Assembly: GCA_022496185.1 (NCBI GenBank)
Contig: WTXG01000210.1
Coordinates: forward strand, 1 to 64,000
Direction of reading: 5' to 3'
Length of the DNA: 64,000 nucleotides
Source: Multifurca ochricompacta
Taxonomy: Eukaryota > Basidiomycota > Agaricomycetes > Russulales > Russulaceae
Of this stretch, positions 9,853-20,275 are shown in pieces. A program made the translations under genes and the position numbers. Every line of letters begins with the position of its first letter. Position 1 is the first letter of the stretch. The notes beneath the pieces are model-generated. The model ran no database searches. It was not told the origin of the DNA and saw only the letters and a list, made by a program, of their open reading frames with translations.

Positions 9853-12800
9853 TCATTCCAGCACTAGTCCAAATCCAGTTACCATGAGATCAAAAGATGA
9901 TCTAGGCAGAGACTTTGTAAGGCCATCTGCCAGCATCTCTCCAGTGGGAGTTCGCACCAAGTCAATCTGGTGTGATTCTACATACTCCCTAATGGCATGG
10001 TACTTTATTGGTATGTGCTTTGATCGCCTTCCTGTGACAGGGTTTAATGCAAGATCTACTGCACCCTTGTTGTCACAATGCAGTTGTATGGGTGAACTAA
10101 CTTCATATCCCAGTTCCTGCATGAATGTCCTATACCACGCTGCCTGATTTGAAGCCTCAGCAAGGCTCATATACTCAGCTTCAGTGGTGGACTGTGCTAC
10201 TGTCTTCTGCTTCCTGGAACACCAACTAATGGCTCCATTAGCAAGGAAAAAGATGTAGCCTGAGGTGGAGTGGCGGTCCTCTTGATCTCCCCATGAGGAG
10301 TCCGCAAAACCATGAAGGCCCACTTCACCATTCCCTCCAGATAGCGCAACTTGTAGTCTTTTGTAGCATTTAGATAAGCTAAGACATATTTTGCTAGTGC
10401 ATGTGCTGCTGGGAAGGGTTGGAAGTGAATTGGCTAAGGCGTGCAACAGCAAAACTAATGTCAGGTCTGCTTCCAATCTGCACCCAAAGCAGAGACCCCA
10501 TTAACTGCTGATACCTCTTAATGTCAGAGGTAGATGCCTGGTCTTCAAACTTGACCAAATGAACATCCACACCAGAGGGTAGAGGAGTATATACTGGGTT
10601 GGAATCCCCCATTCCAAACCTCTCAACTATTGAGGATACATAGGCTGTCTGGTCGATATCCAGTGTCTTGTTAGGACAATCCCTGGTGATGTTAACTCCA
10701 AGGTAGGACTGGATTTCGCCAAGATCAGTCATCTCATATCGGCTAGATAGAGAGTCCTTCAGCCATTGAATCTTCTTAGTGGAGGACCCAAGTATAGTGA
10801 TGTCATCAACATATAAAATGACGAAAAGTGAACCATCCCCCTCTTGGTGATGATACACATATACTCCTGCATCAGAGTACGTCCGAGTAAAGCTCAGTTC
10901 ATTGAGAACTGCATGGAATTGCAAGTTCCATGCTCGGGAAGCTTGTTTGAGGCCATACAGAGCCTTCTGTAGCCTGCAAACTTTGGACTCTTGTCCAGCA
11001 ATGACAAACCGACAGGTTGCTCCATATAGATCTCCTCATCCAGATCGCCATGTAGGAATGCCAATTTGACATCCATCTGGTGGATTTCCCAATCCTCAAG
11101 TGCGGCCAATGCTAATAATAGTCTAAGAGACTCAAATCTGGCGACTGGGGAGAAGGTTTCATCGAAGTCCACCCCCTCTATTTGGGTGAACCCTTTTGCT
11201 ACAAGCCTAGCATGAAAGCGTCCATCTGCTTTCAATTTAAAGACCCATTGGACTTTACAGCCTTTCTACCTTCAGGAAGGTCTTCAAGGCACCACACTTT
11301 AAGTTTTTCTAAGGCATCAATTTCATATTGACATGCCTCAAGCCAATCACTGGCATTATCAGACTCCATTGCTTCTTTAAAAGTAAGAGGATCCCTATAA
11401 GGCGATCCTGCAGCATTGAGTAGATCCATCTGTCCAAGTCTGGAAGAACCCTGCACAAACTCTGCATTATCCTCGTTGTAGAAGCAAGGATTCAGACAAC
11501 GATTGCGATTGGGACGTGCAGTATCCAAGTCTAAATCTTCTTGGATTGCCCTATCTCATCATTCAGAGCGTGGACTTGTCCTCTGAAAATTTGGTTGAGG
11601 AATTTTGTCTGCAATTCTTTTGATTTTCTGATTGCATGGTTCTTTTGGAGGGAGGAAGGTTCCATAACTTATATGGAGAGTCTGATATATAGTCTGGGGT
11701 GTGTGGTGTCTACATTACGTATGGGTGTGGTAGGCTGTGGTGGTAATTGAGGAGGTACGATGTCCTCCTGTTCCTCTTCCAGGTCTTCCTCATCTTGAGG
11801 AGCCTCAGGAACATGCGTAGCAGTTGCTGGTGGTGGCTGGACTGAGCCACCAGGTAAATAAATGAGCCACCTTCACTAGGTTGCTCTATAGGTTTTCTGC
11901 TCTGCTGTCCTTTACAGAGCGGGATGGGAAGGATCTCTCATCAAATGTAACATCTCGTGAAAAGATGAGAGACTGGGTACGACTATCCCAAAGTGTATAG
12001 CCCTTAGAAGTGGGTTCATACCCGACAAAGACGGCTTCCCTGGCTTTGGGATCTAATTTATGCTGCTTGCCCTCTGGAACATGATAATAGGCTTTGCAAC
12101 CAAAGACCTTGAAATACGAGACATCTGGTTTGTTCCCAACCAGAAGCTCAAGCAGAGTTTTCCACTTGTTAGAACAGATGGGAGTTCTGTTATAAATATG
12201 ACATGCTGTTTCAACAGCACACTCCCAGAAGCCAAGGGATAGGCCAGCATCATGCAGCATGCTAGTGCCTTTTTCCATAATGGTTCTATTGAACCTCTTG
12301 GCCCTTCCATTCTGTTGTGGACTATACGGCATCGTAAGTTTATGCTCTATGCCATAATCTTCGAGCGTTGCCTTCAGCACCTTGTTCACATACTCGCCAC
12401 CACAATCTGTGTGAAGACACTTGATTTTATGATTAAATTTATTTTCAAGTAGTGTCTTCAGTTTATTAAAAACTGGTGTGAACAGATCTTTTGACTTCAT
12501 TGGAACAATTAAAGCATATCTGCTAAAGTCGTCCAAGAAGGTGGCAAAGTATAGATTCCCTTGTATTGAACTGCACTGCAAGGGACCTACAAGATCACTA
12601 TGAAGGATCTCAAGGGGGGCTGATGCGCGCTTTGAAGATGGGGGAAATGGAAGATGATGGGACTTGCCCATTTCACAGCCATAGCATGGCTTGTCTTCCA
12701 CTTGGCTATTATTAATTCTGAGGCCTTTTACTGCCTCAGGAGCATATCTTTTCAGGGCTTCTTTAGACATATGGCCCATTCTTTGATGCCAGATTTCTAG

Positions 12801-14161
12801 TGAGGCAGATGCAGTTGTACTGATGCTATTAAGGACATGTTTGCCTAGCACCCAGTACAATTTGCCAAACTTCCATGCTTCCGCTATAATGTTATCGCCA
12901 TATTTAATTGTTGCCTTCTTATTATCAAAGAACACAGTTGCCCCTTTTTCTATTAGGGCACTGGCGGAGAGTATTTTATGTCCTCCAGGCATGTGGAGCA
13001 CATTGCTCAATTCCAAGTCGAAACCTTGATCAGTTCTGATGATCACAGTGCCAACTCCATTTGTTTTGACTATGGAGTTGTCGCCCAGTGATACTTCATG
13101 GGCTGTGTCGACTTTATAGGTATCAAAGTCTTCAAGGTTTGGACTGAAATGGGCCGTTGCACCACTATCAAGCATCCAATAATCTGAGTTGATATCCAGA
13201 TTATAGGTGTGAACATAAAGGCGAATGTGAGGTGCTTCTTGCACCTCCTCTATTTTGCCACTACCGTTAACTACAGTGGCTATAGTATGTACATTTTGGG
13301 CCTCAGCCCTCTTCTTGTTCCCTGCCTTGCCCTTCTTGGCATTCTCCAGGTCCTTCTTCTTCTTTGCGCAAGCATTGGACTTGTGTCCAGGCTTTTGGCA
13401 ATAGAAGCAGACCACCCCTTGTGAACTAGGGGCAGCAGCGGGAAGTGGTGATAAATTTGTAGGTTTTTTTGATTTGACAGGTGCAGCCTTAGATAGGACT
13501 GCACTACCACTTCCTGAGGGACCTGCCAGGCGACTTTCCTCATTTAGGAACCTCTGCACAAGGTCCTGAGGAGAGAGACGCTCTGGATCGCCAGAGGCCA
13601 GTATGGACCCAGCAATGGCACTGTAGGAGTCTGGGAGAGCTTTTAACAATATAAAGCTCATCTGGAGGTCATTGACCTCCATCCCATTCTCCCTAAGGGT
13701 ACTCCTGGCATCCAGAACCTTTTGTAATTGAGTTCTGAATGTCTGTCCTTCATCAAGACGGAAGGACACCAGGGCAAGCCACAAATTATATGTGGCCATG
13801 CTACCTACAGAGCCATATAGCCGTTCCAACTTACTATACTTCTCAAAAGAGAAGGATAATCGGCATCGGAGGTTACTTGACTGTAAACCTCCTGGGTTAC
13901 ATTGAGGTAAAGTAGCCCAATTAACATTTCCTCCTCTCCCATCCATTCCCTAAGGATGGGATCAATAACCTCCTTCTGCATTTTTTCTTTTTCTTCTTTA
14001 TCCTCCAGGAGGAGGGGCATATCAGGGTAGGCGGTCATTATGTGCCTCCTGAGCCCATTCATCCTCAAAAGGGCATTAAAGTTGGCAGACCACACCTGCC
14101 AATTTGACCCATCGAGGCGCTCCATTTTGGAGGAGGGAGGGAAGACGATCGAGGACGGCAT
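9853..14161 (-). pseudogene. Copia B gag-pol polyprotein pseudogene
   Basis: Starts MPSSIVFPPSSKMERLDGSN at 14161 (gag). A frame change near 13860 leads into a long 686-codon frame with gag (VQRFLNEESRLAGP), a CCHC knuckle (CFYCQKPGHKSNAC), protease (MLDSGATAHF), the pre-integrase finger (GHMSKEALKRYAP ... CYGCEMGK) and integrase (HSDLVGP, HTDCGGEY). The usual catalytic Glu in NGRAER reads Lys (NGRAKRFNRT). The linker around 11530-11890 has lost the frame. RT resumes at 11528, shifts at about 11235 and 10910, holds YVDDITILGSS, shifts again near 10400, and RNase H ends at 9853. Frameshifts plus the Glu to Lys change make it inactive. Confidence 0.9.
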
Positions 14162-15086
14162 TGTGAGATGTTATAAGTGTTCCTGGTTCCAAGGAGCAGT
14201 TAGAACCAGTGCCCAGGTCTCGCTTAAGAGTGCCACCCCGCACTGTGGTGCTATGCTTCAGAACCTAGAAAGGTCCTGCCTTTGTTGTGCGACTTTCTAG
14301 GTATAGTAAAGCTGTCTAGCGCAATCCTGTAACTAGACATAAGCTCTGGTAGACTAGCCAGAGTGTCTAGTGTAAACAAGATTGGGAGTCATGTCATGGA
14401 GGAGCCAACCACAAGTTCCATTAGAGACAAAGGGTATATAGCCCTTCCTCTAATGCTGGTGGTGGAGTCCATGATTAAGCCCTAGATGATTGGGGCCATG
14501 ACTAAGTAGATGACTAGTCTGTCTCTGGTAGGGCATGGTTACCCTACAAAGGCAATGGATACTTATGCCCAGAGATGAAGACTATATCTACTATGTATAG
14601 ACTATAGTAGTGCAGCCTACTTGTATCGAGCCCAAGCGTCATGGGAGTGACTACCCATGCCTTGTTCTAGACCCTAAACTCCACATGTGGGTCGCTAAAC
14701 CCGGCTTACAGATAGAGCCAAGCATTGACTGGACTTAAAGCCACAAGCTTCTGGCTATAGGCCTACTAAAGCTATCTATGGGACGAAAACCCAGCTACAA
14801 CCAAGAAATTACTAATACCTAGTGCGCACTTCAAGGAGCTCAAGGTGTTTCACCTGCTTAGGGTCCCTCATCACCTTTTGCAAGAACCCCGAAGGGCTAG
14901 CCAAACAGTTCAGGATGAGCAGTAAACTGCGTCATCCTGTGGGGTGTTAAGGCGCACAGACAGTAAATATGAAAGCTCACAGGAAGAAGCTGGTGGGAAA
15001 GACTTTGAAGCTTTTGTGAGCTTGATGTGCGAAAAGTGAGTTGGGTGTTTATGAACAAAGGGAATATAAACAGTCAGTATGAGCGG
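14162..15086 (-). other. Copia B 5' leader
   Basis: About 0.9 kb of non-coding sequence between PBS and gag, clearly homologous to the leaders of copia C (54746-55663) and copia D (46669-48827). Shared blocks include GAGTCCATGATTAAGCCCTA and GTGTTTCACCTGCTTAGGGT. No ORF is conserved between the three, so conservation probably reflects common descent or RNA structure. Confidence 0.6.
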
Positions 15087-15100
15087 CAGGGCCCATAACC
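15087..15100 (-). promoter_or_regulatory. Copia B primer binding site (initiator tRNA-Met anticodon arm)
   Basis: The plus strand reads CAGGGCCCATAACC directly against the 5' LTR. This is the sense sequence of the tRNA-iMet anticodon stem-loop (CAU anticodon followed by AACC), so the element RNA is complementary to it. Drosophila copia is known to use a cleaved half of initiator tRNA in this way. Confidence 0.75.
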
Positions 15101-16278
15101 TGTCAAACAATCATGCTGCTGGTTATACTGACTGTGGTTAGTAGCGGTGAGGCTAAAAGACAAGTTATACTTCAGAGGAAGAAGAACTCTGTAATACTAT
15201 ACTACTGACCTAAAAGACAAGTTATCTACACAGAGAATGTTAGTCAAAGGAAAAGTAGAAAGTAAAGTAAAGGCAACTTACACTTCAGAGGAAGAAGAAC
15301 TCTGAAGTGTAAAGGACAAAACAGACACCCTTATATACCCATGGGGGCCAGGGGAAATGGTCTGTGCACACTGGGAATAAGTCCACAAGTGCTGGACAAT
15401 AAACAGAGAGTGTCACAGCCAGATCTCTGCTGTGTCAAGATCGTTCAAACTGCAGTCCCTCAAGATATGGGGCACATGCAAGGTCAAGGTCAAGACTGTC
15501 TAGGGCAAGTCTTCAAGGGGTGTCAAAGCAAACTACAAAGAGCCGCGGTCAAGGTTCAAGGCCTACAAGATACAAGAGGGGCACGTGTGCGAGCAGGGAG
15601 GCGAAGCAGTGGCAATAGACCCTGCTGGAAGTCTGGGGAGAAGGCTTTCTAAGTCGCAGCTTAGGAAGTTCAAGGGAGAAATTCTGGTGAAGTCAAGTAG
15701 ACCTGTATTAGATACAAGAGAACAGACTTAAAGTCTGTTTCTCCAGTGTGTCCTACTTAAGTACAAGTATTCTAGTGTCTTTGTAAGTAAAGTAGAATGT
15801 AGTATAGTAAATATACATGTGAATCTCTAGTGGGAACTGAAGCAGGAATTGTAAGTGGTGTTGTACCCACTCCAAAGGCAGATCAGTGTCCATCAAGTCA
15901 GTCCGAGGATTTTAGCGATTAGATAATAAAGACCCATCAGCTCCAGTCACATGACTCGGAGTGAGAAGTGTCGAAAACGTTGAAACAAAAGTCAAACACG
16001 CGCGGGTCGAAAAACTGTCACAAGCATGTCACAAACGCGTCACAAACCGTTACATCGACAAAAGTGTCACAGAGAGGGATAAAGGCCATTGGCCAAAGAG
16101 ATATCACGTGCTTAGTGCACATTACTAAGGACATCACTAATCAGCTGAGTAAGGTGAGAAATAAATGTAATAAAGATATCGTAAAAAGTCCGAAACTCCG
16201 GAACCTAATCTAATCTTATCTACAGCTAAAGCAATCCTTAGATGCCTGAAGCATCTCCAGACACATCCCGTGTCAACA
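15101..16278 (-). repeat. Copia B 5' LTR, interrupted
   Basis: Bases 15101-15410 and 16070-16278 together match the left LTR. Between them lies a separate TG...CA insertion. The outer right end, GTGTCAACA, is followed by the CAGGC duplication. Confidence 0.88.
15411..16069 (+). mobile_element. TGTCACAGCC...GTGTCA insertion in the copia B LTR (probable solo LTR)
   Basis: 659 bp bounded by direct repeats CAGAGAG (15404-15410 and 16070-16076), interrupting a sequence that is continuous in the left LTR (AAACAGAGAGGGATAAAGG). TG...CA ends suggest an LTR. A diverged homologue occurs on the minus strand at 57608-58072. No ORF of note. The 3' end contains several GTCACAA repeats (16015-16050). Confidence 0.75.
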
Positions 16279-16473
16279 CAGGCATCAGGGTAAGGTCCTG
16301 GGCACACAGGCCACAGGCATCAAGAAGGTCCCAAGGCAGCATACCAAGGGCATCAGGGATCAGGGGCCAAAGAGGGCAGGAGACAGTGGTTTAGTGAAGG
16401 GGAAAGGTCAAGGGTGGTGTAAGGGAGCTGGCTCAGTGTGAGGAAGGGAAAAGAGTGGGGTTGTAACACTTAG

Positions 16474-17397
16474 CACCTGGTTCTAAATCTATTTCATGAT
16501 CCCATGGTTGATGCTGAGGGAGTCTCTGTGATTCCTCCTCAGAGAAAACTTTCACGAAGTCCCGGTACTGCGAGGGTACCATCTCCTCAAAAGATCTACT
16601 GCCCCTTTTCAAGTTCTCATGCTCGGCTATTTGCTGTGAATATGTATAGCCGGCTAGACACCAGACTTGATCGGACAGTGTCTCCAGGACTCCAGTTTGA
16701 CACAGTGATCAGCGCTCCATACAGCTAGCCGATATGCATTCGACAGATCCAATCTCCTCAGCGATCCCACTCTCAGAGTCGATCATCAGTTCACCCTTGC
16801 TCCAGTTGATGCTTGGGTTGTTACGTCGCAGCCAAGGAAGCCCCAATATAATTTTCTCTGGTCCTAAGTCTGTGACCAGGAAACAGTGGCTCTCCTCCCG
16901 TTGGCCTATTATAATCGCTAGCAATACATAATGCGTGATATCCCCTGCTCGATTGTGCATCCCATCAATATTATGAATTTTTATGGGATGATCGAGTGGG
17001 ATTTGAAGCATCTTCCAGTGCTGAGCGAATTTCTCGTCCAGGAACAGTGCAGTAGCCCCTGAATCTACCATAGCTGCTGTCGTGTATAGGTGGTTTCTTC
17101 CTCTCAATGTAATGTAAATATGGAAATGCTGAGTATCGTGCTTCATCTCAGGTAAAATACATGCAGTTATCTTATCTAAGTAATCAGCCTCATCAATGAA
17201 AACGTTTTTAATTTTCTGCGAGACCGAATCTGACGCGATTACACAACTATTTACACTATCTACAGAGGCCGTTTCACAGACAGTTGTATCAGTAACTTCT
17301 TGAACACTCATAAATACATTGGAATCAGAATCAATAAACACACTATTTACACATGCTGTCTCAGTTGCAGCTGGAACTGAGACAGTTTCTAAAAAGA
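16474..17397 (-). pseudogene. Gypsy A protease and start of pol
   Basis: From about 17397, -1 relative to gag, the frame runs FLETVSVPAATETACV, then the protease (AAMVDSGATALFLDEKFAQHW with the DSGA active site; ILGLPWLRRNNPSINW flap partner region), a TGA at 16709-16711 that a CGA codon would repair, then QQIAEHENLKRGSRSFEEMV and the pre-RT linker HEIDLEPGAK up to the nested insertion at 16468. This retropepsin would mature Gag-Pol. Confidence 0.85.
17389..17397 (-). promoter_or_regulatory. Possible -1 frameshift site at the gypsy A gag stop
   Basis: Gag ends GCG TCT TTT TAG on the minus strand. Slipping back one base on the T run gives TTT TTA GAA and enters the protease frame, which is open upstream only from here. 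A simple slippery run at the gag stop would make Gag-Pol. Inference only; a 1-nt deletion in this decayed copy is the alternative. Confidence 0.35.
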
Positions 17398-18561
17398 CGC
17401 TTTCAACGCCTCCATTTCTTTCTGTAGTGATTCTACCTGCGCCTTCAAATCAGCTTTCTCCTTTTGAATTGCTGAGGTGTCTGACAGCGCCAAGACACTC
17501 ATACTTGAACTTGCCACCACTTCTGTGCTGGCAGCAACTTTTGCTTTTTTTGGTTTACCCAACCACTTATCATAACAAACATTAGCTCGGTGTCCTGTCT
17601 TCCCACAATAATTACAAATCTCGTGCTTGTGATTTCCCTGCTTGTACTCATGAGCAGTGGTCCCACAACCCTTGCATTTACCTTTGAGATCAGTCAGCAT
17701 GTACTGGTGCAGCATCTTAGTGCCAGCCCCTGACTGAGTCTTCGAAGCGTCGACCTCCATAGCATTGGGATCGTGCATAGTCTGAGTTTGGGTTTGTGTG
17801 GTAATCACCCCTCTTTTCTCTGCATTGCATTGTCTCTGTCACATGTCGATTTTATTTGCGGCAGTGACGAGCTCTTCTAGCGTCGCAGGAGTAGTTGGCA
17901 TCAGGGCCAAGATGTCCTTGATCTTATCTGTCAACCCGTCATAGAATCGAGTCTTCAGATCGGTCACAGACCAGCCAGTTTGAGCTGAGTGTTCATCAAA
18001 GCAAGCCTTGTACTCAGCAACTGAATTCTTGCCCTGTTTGAGTTTCTTCAACACTTCTTGCACAGCCTCCCCTATATTGTAAGGAATGAATCGCTCTGTG
18101 AATGTCTTTTCAAAATTATCCCATCTTTGGTTAAAGGGGATCCTCCCGGCCTTCAATTCTTCCAAATGTGGCAGAGCCCAAGTCCAGGCATCTCCAGATA
18201 GAAGATTAAGGACAGATAAGATCCAATCAGAGTCTCTCCTAATCCACTTTTGGGTTTGCATGTTGTAATCATTTAGACTATTCTTCTGTGAGGGAGCCCA
18301 GTTGTGGTAAGCTGCCAGAAAATGGCGCGCATCCACTGAGGTCCCCTTGCCATCCCAAGACGCAGGGCACGCTACTGGAGAATCCTTCCCAGTAGCAAGG
18401 GTGTGCTGAGGTGGAGATGCTGAAGCTTGTGCCTGGTGCTGTGTTAGCATTTGCACATCTCTGGCCAAATCCCTAACAGTGACCACCATGTCGTGGAGCG
18501 CTTGGTTAACATCATCGTGGGAGAGGGTAGAGGCGGAAGTGGATGCGGTGGGTGCAGACAT
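17398..18561 (-). pseudogene. Gypsy A gag (capsid and zinc knuckle)
   Basis: Starts MSAPTASTSASTLSHDD at 18561. The capsid-like core (WDGKGTSVDARHFLAAYHNW ... NFEKTFTERFIPYNIGEAVQ ... VAEYKACFDEHS ... LTDKIKDILALM) matches the fungal gypsy gag pattern. A TGA at 17839-17841 (frame-restoring CGA) separates it from the C-terminal part, which carries a CCHC knuckle CNYCGKTGHRANVC (about 17612-17571) and a terminal coiled-coil-like Lys/Glu stretch (EKADLKAQVESLQKEMEALK). Gag forms the virus-like particle and binds element RNA. Inactive through the stop. Confidence 0.87.
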
Positions 18562-19459
18562 TTCTGGACTTTGAATTTGTGGAGTAGGGGCAGATACACT
18601 AGAACTTTCTGGGACAGGAGTAGTCGATTCAGGAGTAGTCTGACTAGGAAGTGGCTCGTTTGCGGGTGCAAGTACAAGTCCACTGACTGTAGCTGTCCTG
18701 GGTCGTTGATCTAACTGTCTAGTTGTCTGTCTACCTCTATGTTGAGTCTCAGGAGAGTGAATTGAAATGGGAGAGGGAGAGCGTGAGGATGCTCGAGAAG
18801 CTGAAGCAATGTGTGATCACGTGTGTGAGCATGAAACTGAGTACGGTCGGTAATGTGTGTGGGGGTGGACTTCTCTTCTAGAAGCCAGTCTGAAAAATCT
18901 GGGGGACTAACAGCAAAGATACAAGTGCCGCACAATGCTAAGCACAGGTGGAAAGGGTAGATCGATCAAGCTGGCCAATAGATCTTGGATTCAAAGATCC
19001 GGACCCAATGCAGCAGCAATGACAATCGTACCAAGAAAATGAAATGAGAAAAGTAGCATTGCCCAAGGCTGTCTGGCTCAGTCTTCTCAACCTGTTGCCT
19101 GCCTCTTCACTCAGGGGACACAAGCCCAAGAGCTTCCTAAAATGGTTCAGTTCGGCCTCCTCTCTGTGCCTGTCACCGCTCTCGCAGGGCCCCCTTTGTC
19201 TGACCAGGTTTTACACTCCTTGGTAGAAGATCCCACACCAGTGATCAGGATGCACGCGATCCCACGATAACACCCCTTAATGACCAAGCAACCTCTGTCA
19301 CCGCTACTCAGGCTTCAGAGATCACCATGCAGGCTATGAATTATTGGCTTGACACAGTAAGCACCTCACCAGCACCACCCCAGGGGGTCACTACTCTAAG
19401 ACTGTCTGGCTGTTAGTGAGCGCGTTGGCCCTGTTGTGAGGGAGAACACAAAATTGAGG
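18562..19459 (-). other. Gypsy A 5' leader
   Basis: Non-coding stretch between PBS and gag start. No conserved ORF is seen. It ends, in the sense direction, shortly before the gag ATG at 18561. Confidence 0.6.
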
Positions 19460-19469
19460 ATCTTGTCCT
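19460..19469 (-). promoter_or_regulatory. Gypsy A primer binding site, self-complementary to the RNA 5' end
   Basis: In the sense direction the 5' LTR (...CGTTACA) is followed by TT then AGGACAAGAT. Its reverse complement ATCTTGTCCT is the predicted RNA start in the LTR (plus 19763-19754), 35 nt after a TATTTAAA box. No match to a tRNA 3' end is evident. Tf1/sushi-group chromoviruses are known to self-prime by this arrangement. The 2-nt gap fits removal of two bases by integrase. Confidence 0.6.
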
Positions 19470-19471
19470 AA

Positions 19472-20207
19472 TGTAACGGGTGCTTCTATCCCGCGCTTGC
19501 TATGTTTGATTAGATTAGATGTAAAGATCGTAGTAAAACTCAGAGGTGAAAATGCCTTGTCGGAAAGCTGCCCAGAACACGGAGATTAATGCACGCGTAA
19601 GGCTTGAAGCAGTCAGAGGACTCTGCCTTGCTTATACAGCAAGAATAGACCTATATTGAACTTTGCTAAGAGCCTACAGCCCCAAGAGGACAAGATTAGT
19701 TGGGCCTAAGTAAATACAAAGATAAAGTGATAAAGCGCACCTACAGCCCCAAGAGGACAAGATGGGGTCTGCAGCGTGCTACAGGGTGTCTTTAAATATG
19801 TCCTAGTACTACTCTATGAAATACCAAAGCCGATTGAGCGTGCGATGTAAATCTAATTAGTTATCAGTGGCCTGCTCTCCTGAGTGCCCTGACACATCTT
19901 ATTTACTAACGCGCGATCCTTTCCACCAGTCTGGCATTATCTAAAATACATACTAGACTACTTTGGATCACTCTATAATCAAATCATCAAATTGTATTAC
20001 TCAAACAAAGGCCGCGTGTATCTATAATGTCCATTGCTGCATAGGGCAGCGACTACTTTGCATCATGTGGACCAGGTCAGATCGGTCTGAACTCCTCCTT
20101 ATCTTATCTAAGTTAAAGAAGGTTGACTCTGCAAGACACGCAATTGTGTGATGCCCTCAGGATGGTTTTCAATTGGTCCGGGATGCCAAAAATGTGCATC
20201 CAGGACA
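19472..20207 (-). repeat. Gypsy A 5' LTR (right)
   Basis: 736 bp, TGTAACGGGTGC...GTGCATCCAGGACA, followed by TSD CAAGG at 20208-20212. In the sense direction U3 begins at 20207; TATTTAAA is at 19798-19791 and the predicted start at 19763. The 20-bp motif lies at 19677-19696 and 19744-19763. Confidence 0.92.
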
Positions 20208-20275
20208 CAAGGCATAGGCAGAAGAGGTTGGCCTTTGCTTTCAAGTACAGAGAGTGGACTATGGAGGACTGGCAT
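20208..20275 (+). mobile_element. Tc1 fragment, downstream half of the split copy
   Basis: Continues the frame broken at 4368 (HRQKRLAFAFKYREWTMEDW). It stops abruptly where a Tc1 fragment in the opposite orientation begins, giving a head-to-head junction near 20275. Confidence 0.75.

Larger units (their letters stand above)
9085..16278 (-). mobile_element. Copia B: complete but decayed Ty1/copia element with TSD
   Basis: Flanked by the 5-bp TSD CAGGC (9080-9084 and 16279-16283). LTRs are 9085-9588 and 15101-16278, the latter enlarged by an insertion. On the minus strand it encodes gag, protease, integrase, RT and RNase H, and has an initiator-tRNA-Met-type PBS at 15087-15100 and the CATGGAGGGA PPT next to the left LTR. 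Its sequence is clearly diverged from copia A, C and D (for example gag, linker and LTR), so it represents a separate subfamily. Confidence 0.92.
8011..16468. mobile_element. TGTTAC...GTAACA element nested in gypsy A pol (host of copia B)
   Basis: The ends TGTTACGCTC and GGGTTGTAACA are flanked by the 5-bp TSD CTTAG (8006-8010 and 16469-16473), and gypsy A coding resumes outside it (upstream DHEIDLEPGAK, downstream WKTKIYPMAPNEQ). Without copia B it is about 1.26 kb (8011-9084 plus 16279-16468). There is no coding capacity. A TATATAAG box on the minus strand near 8450-8456 and the TG...CA ends suggest a solo LTR of an unidentified LTR retrotransposon. A related left end occurs at 58537-58721. 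Confidence 0.75.
4369..20207 (-). mobile_element. Gypsy A: complete chromodomain Ty3/gypsy (chromovirus) element with nested insertions
   Basis: Two 736-bp LTRs (4369-5104 and 19472-20207) flank gag, protease, RT, RNase H, integrase and a chromodomain on the minus strand. The 5-bp TSD CAAGG (4364-4368 and 20208-20212) is perfect, and the flanks rejoin a Tc1 transposase frame. Of the 15.8 kb, 8.46 kb (8011-16468) is later insertion between protease and RT, leaving about 7.4 kb of native element. All reading frames carry CGA to TGA stops. A PPT lies at 5105-5118 and a PBS that looks self-priming at 19460-19469. Confidence 0.93.

Noticed and set aside
15968..16213. 81-codon frame across the right edge of the 15411-16069 insertion
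   Set aside because: Chance reading across an insertion border into an LTR.
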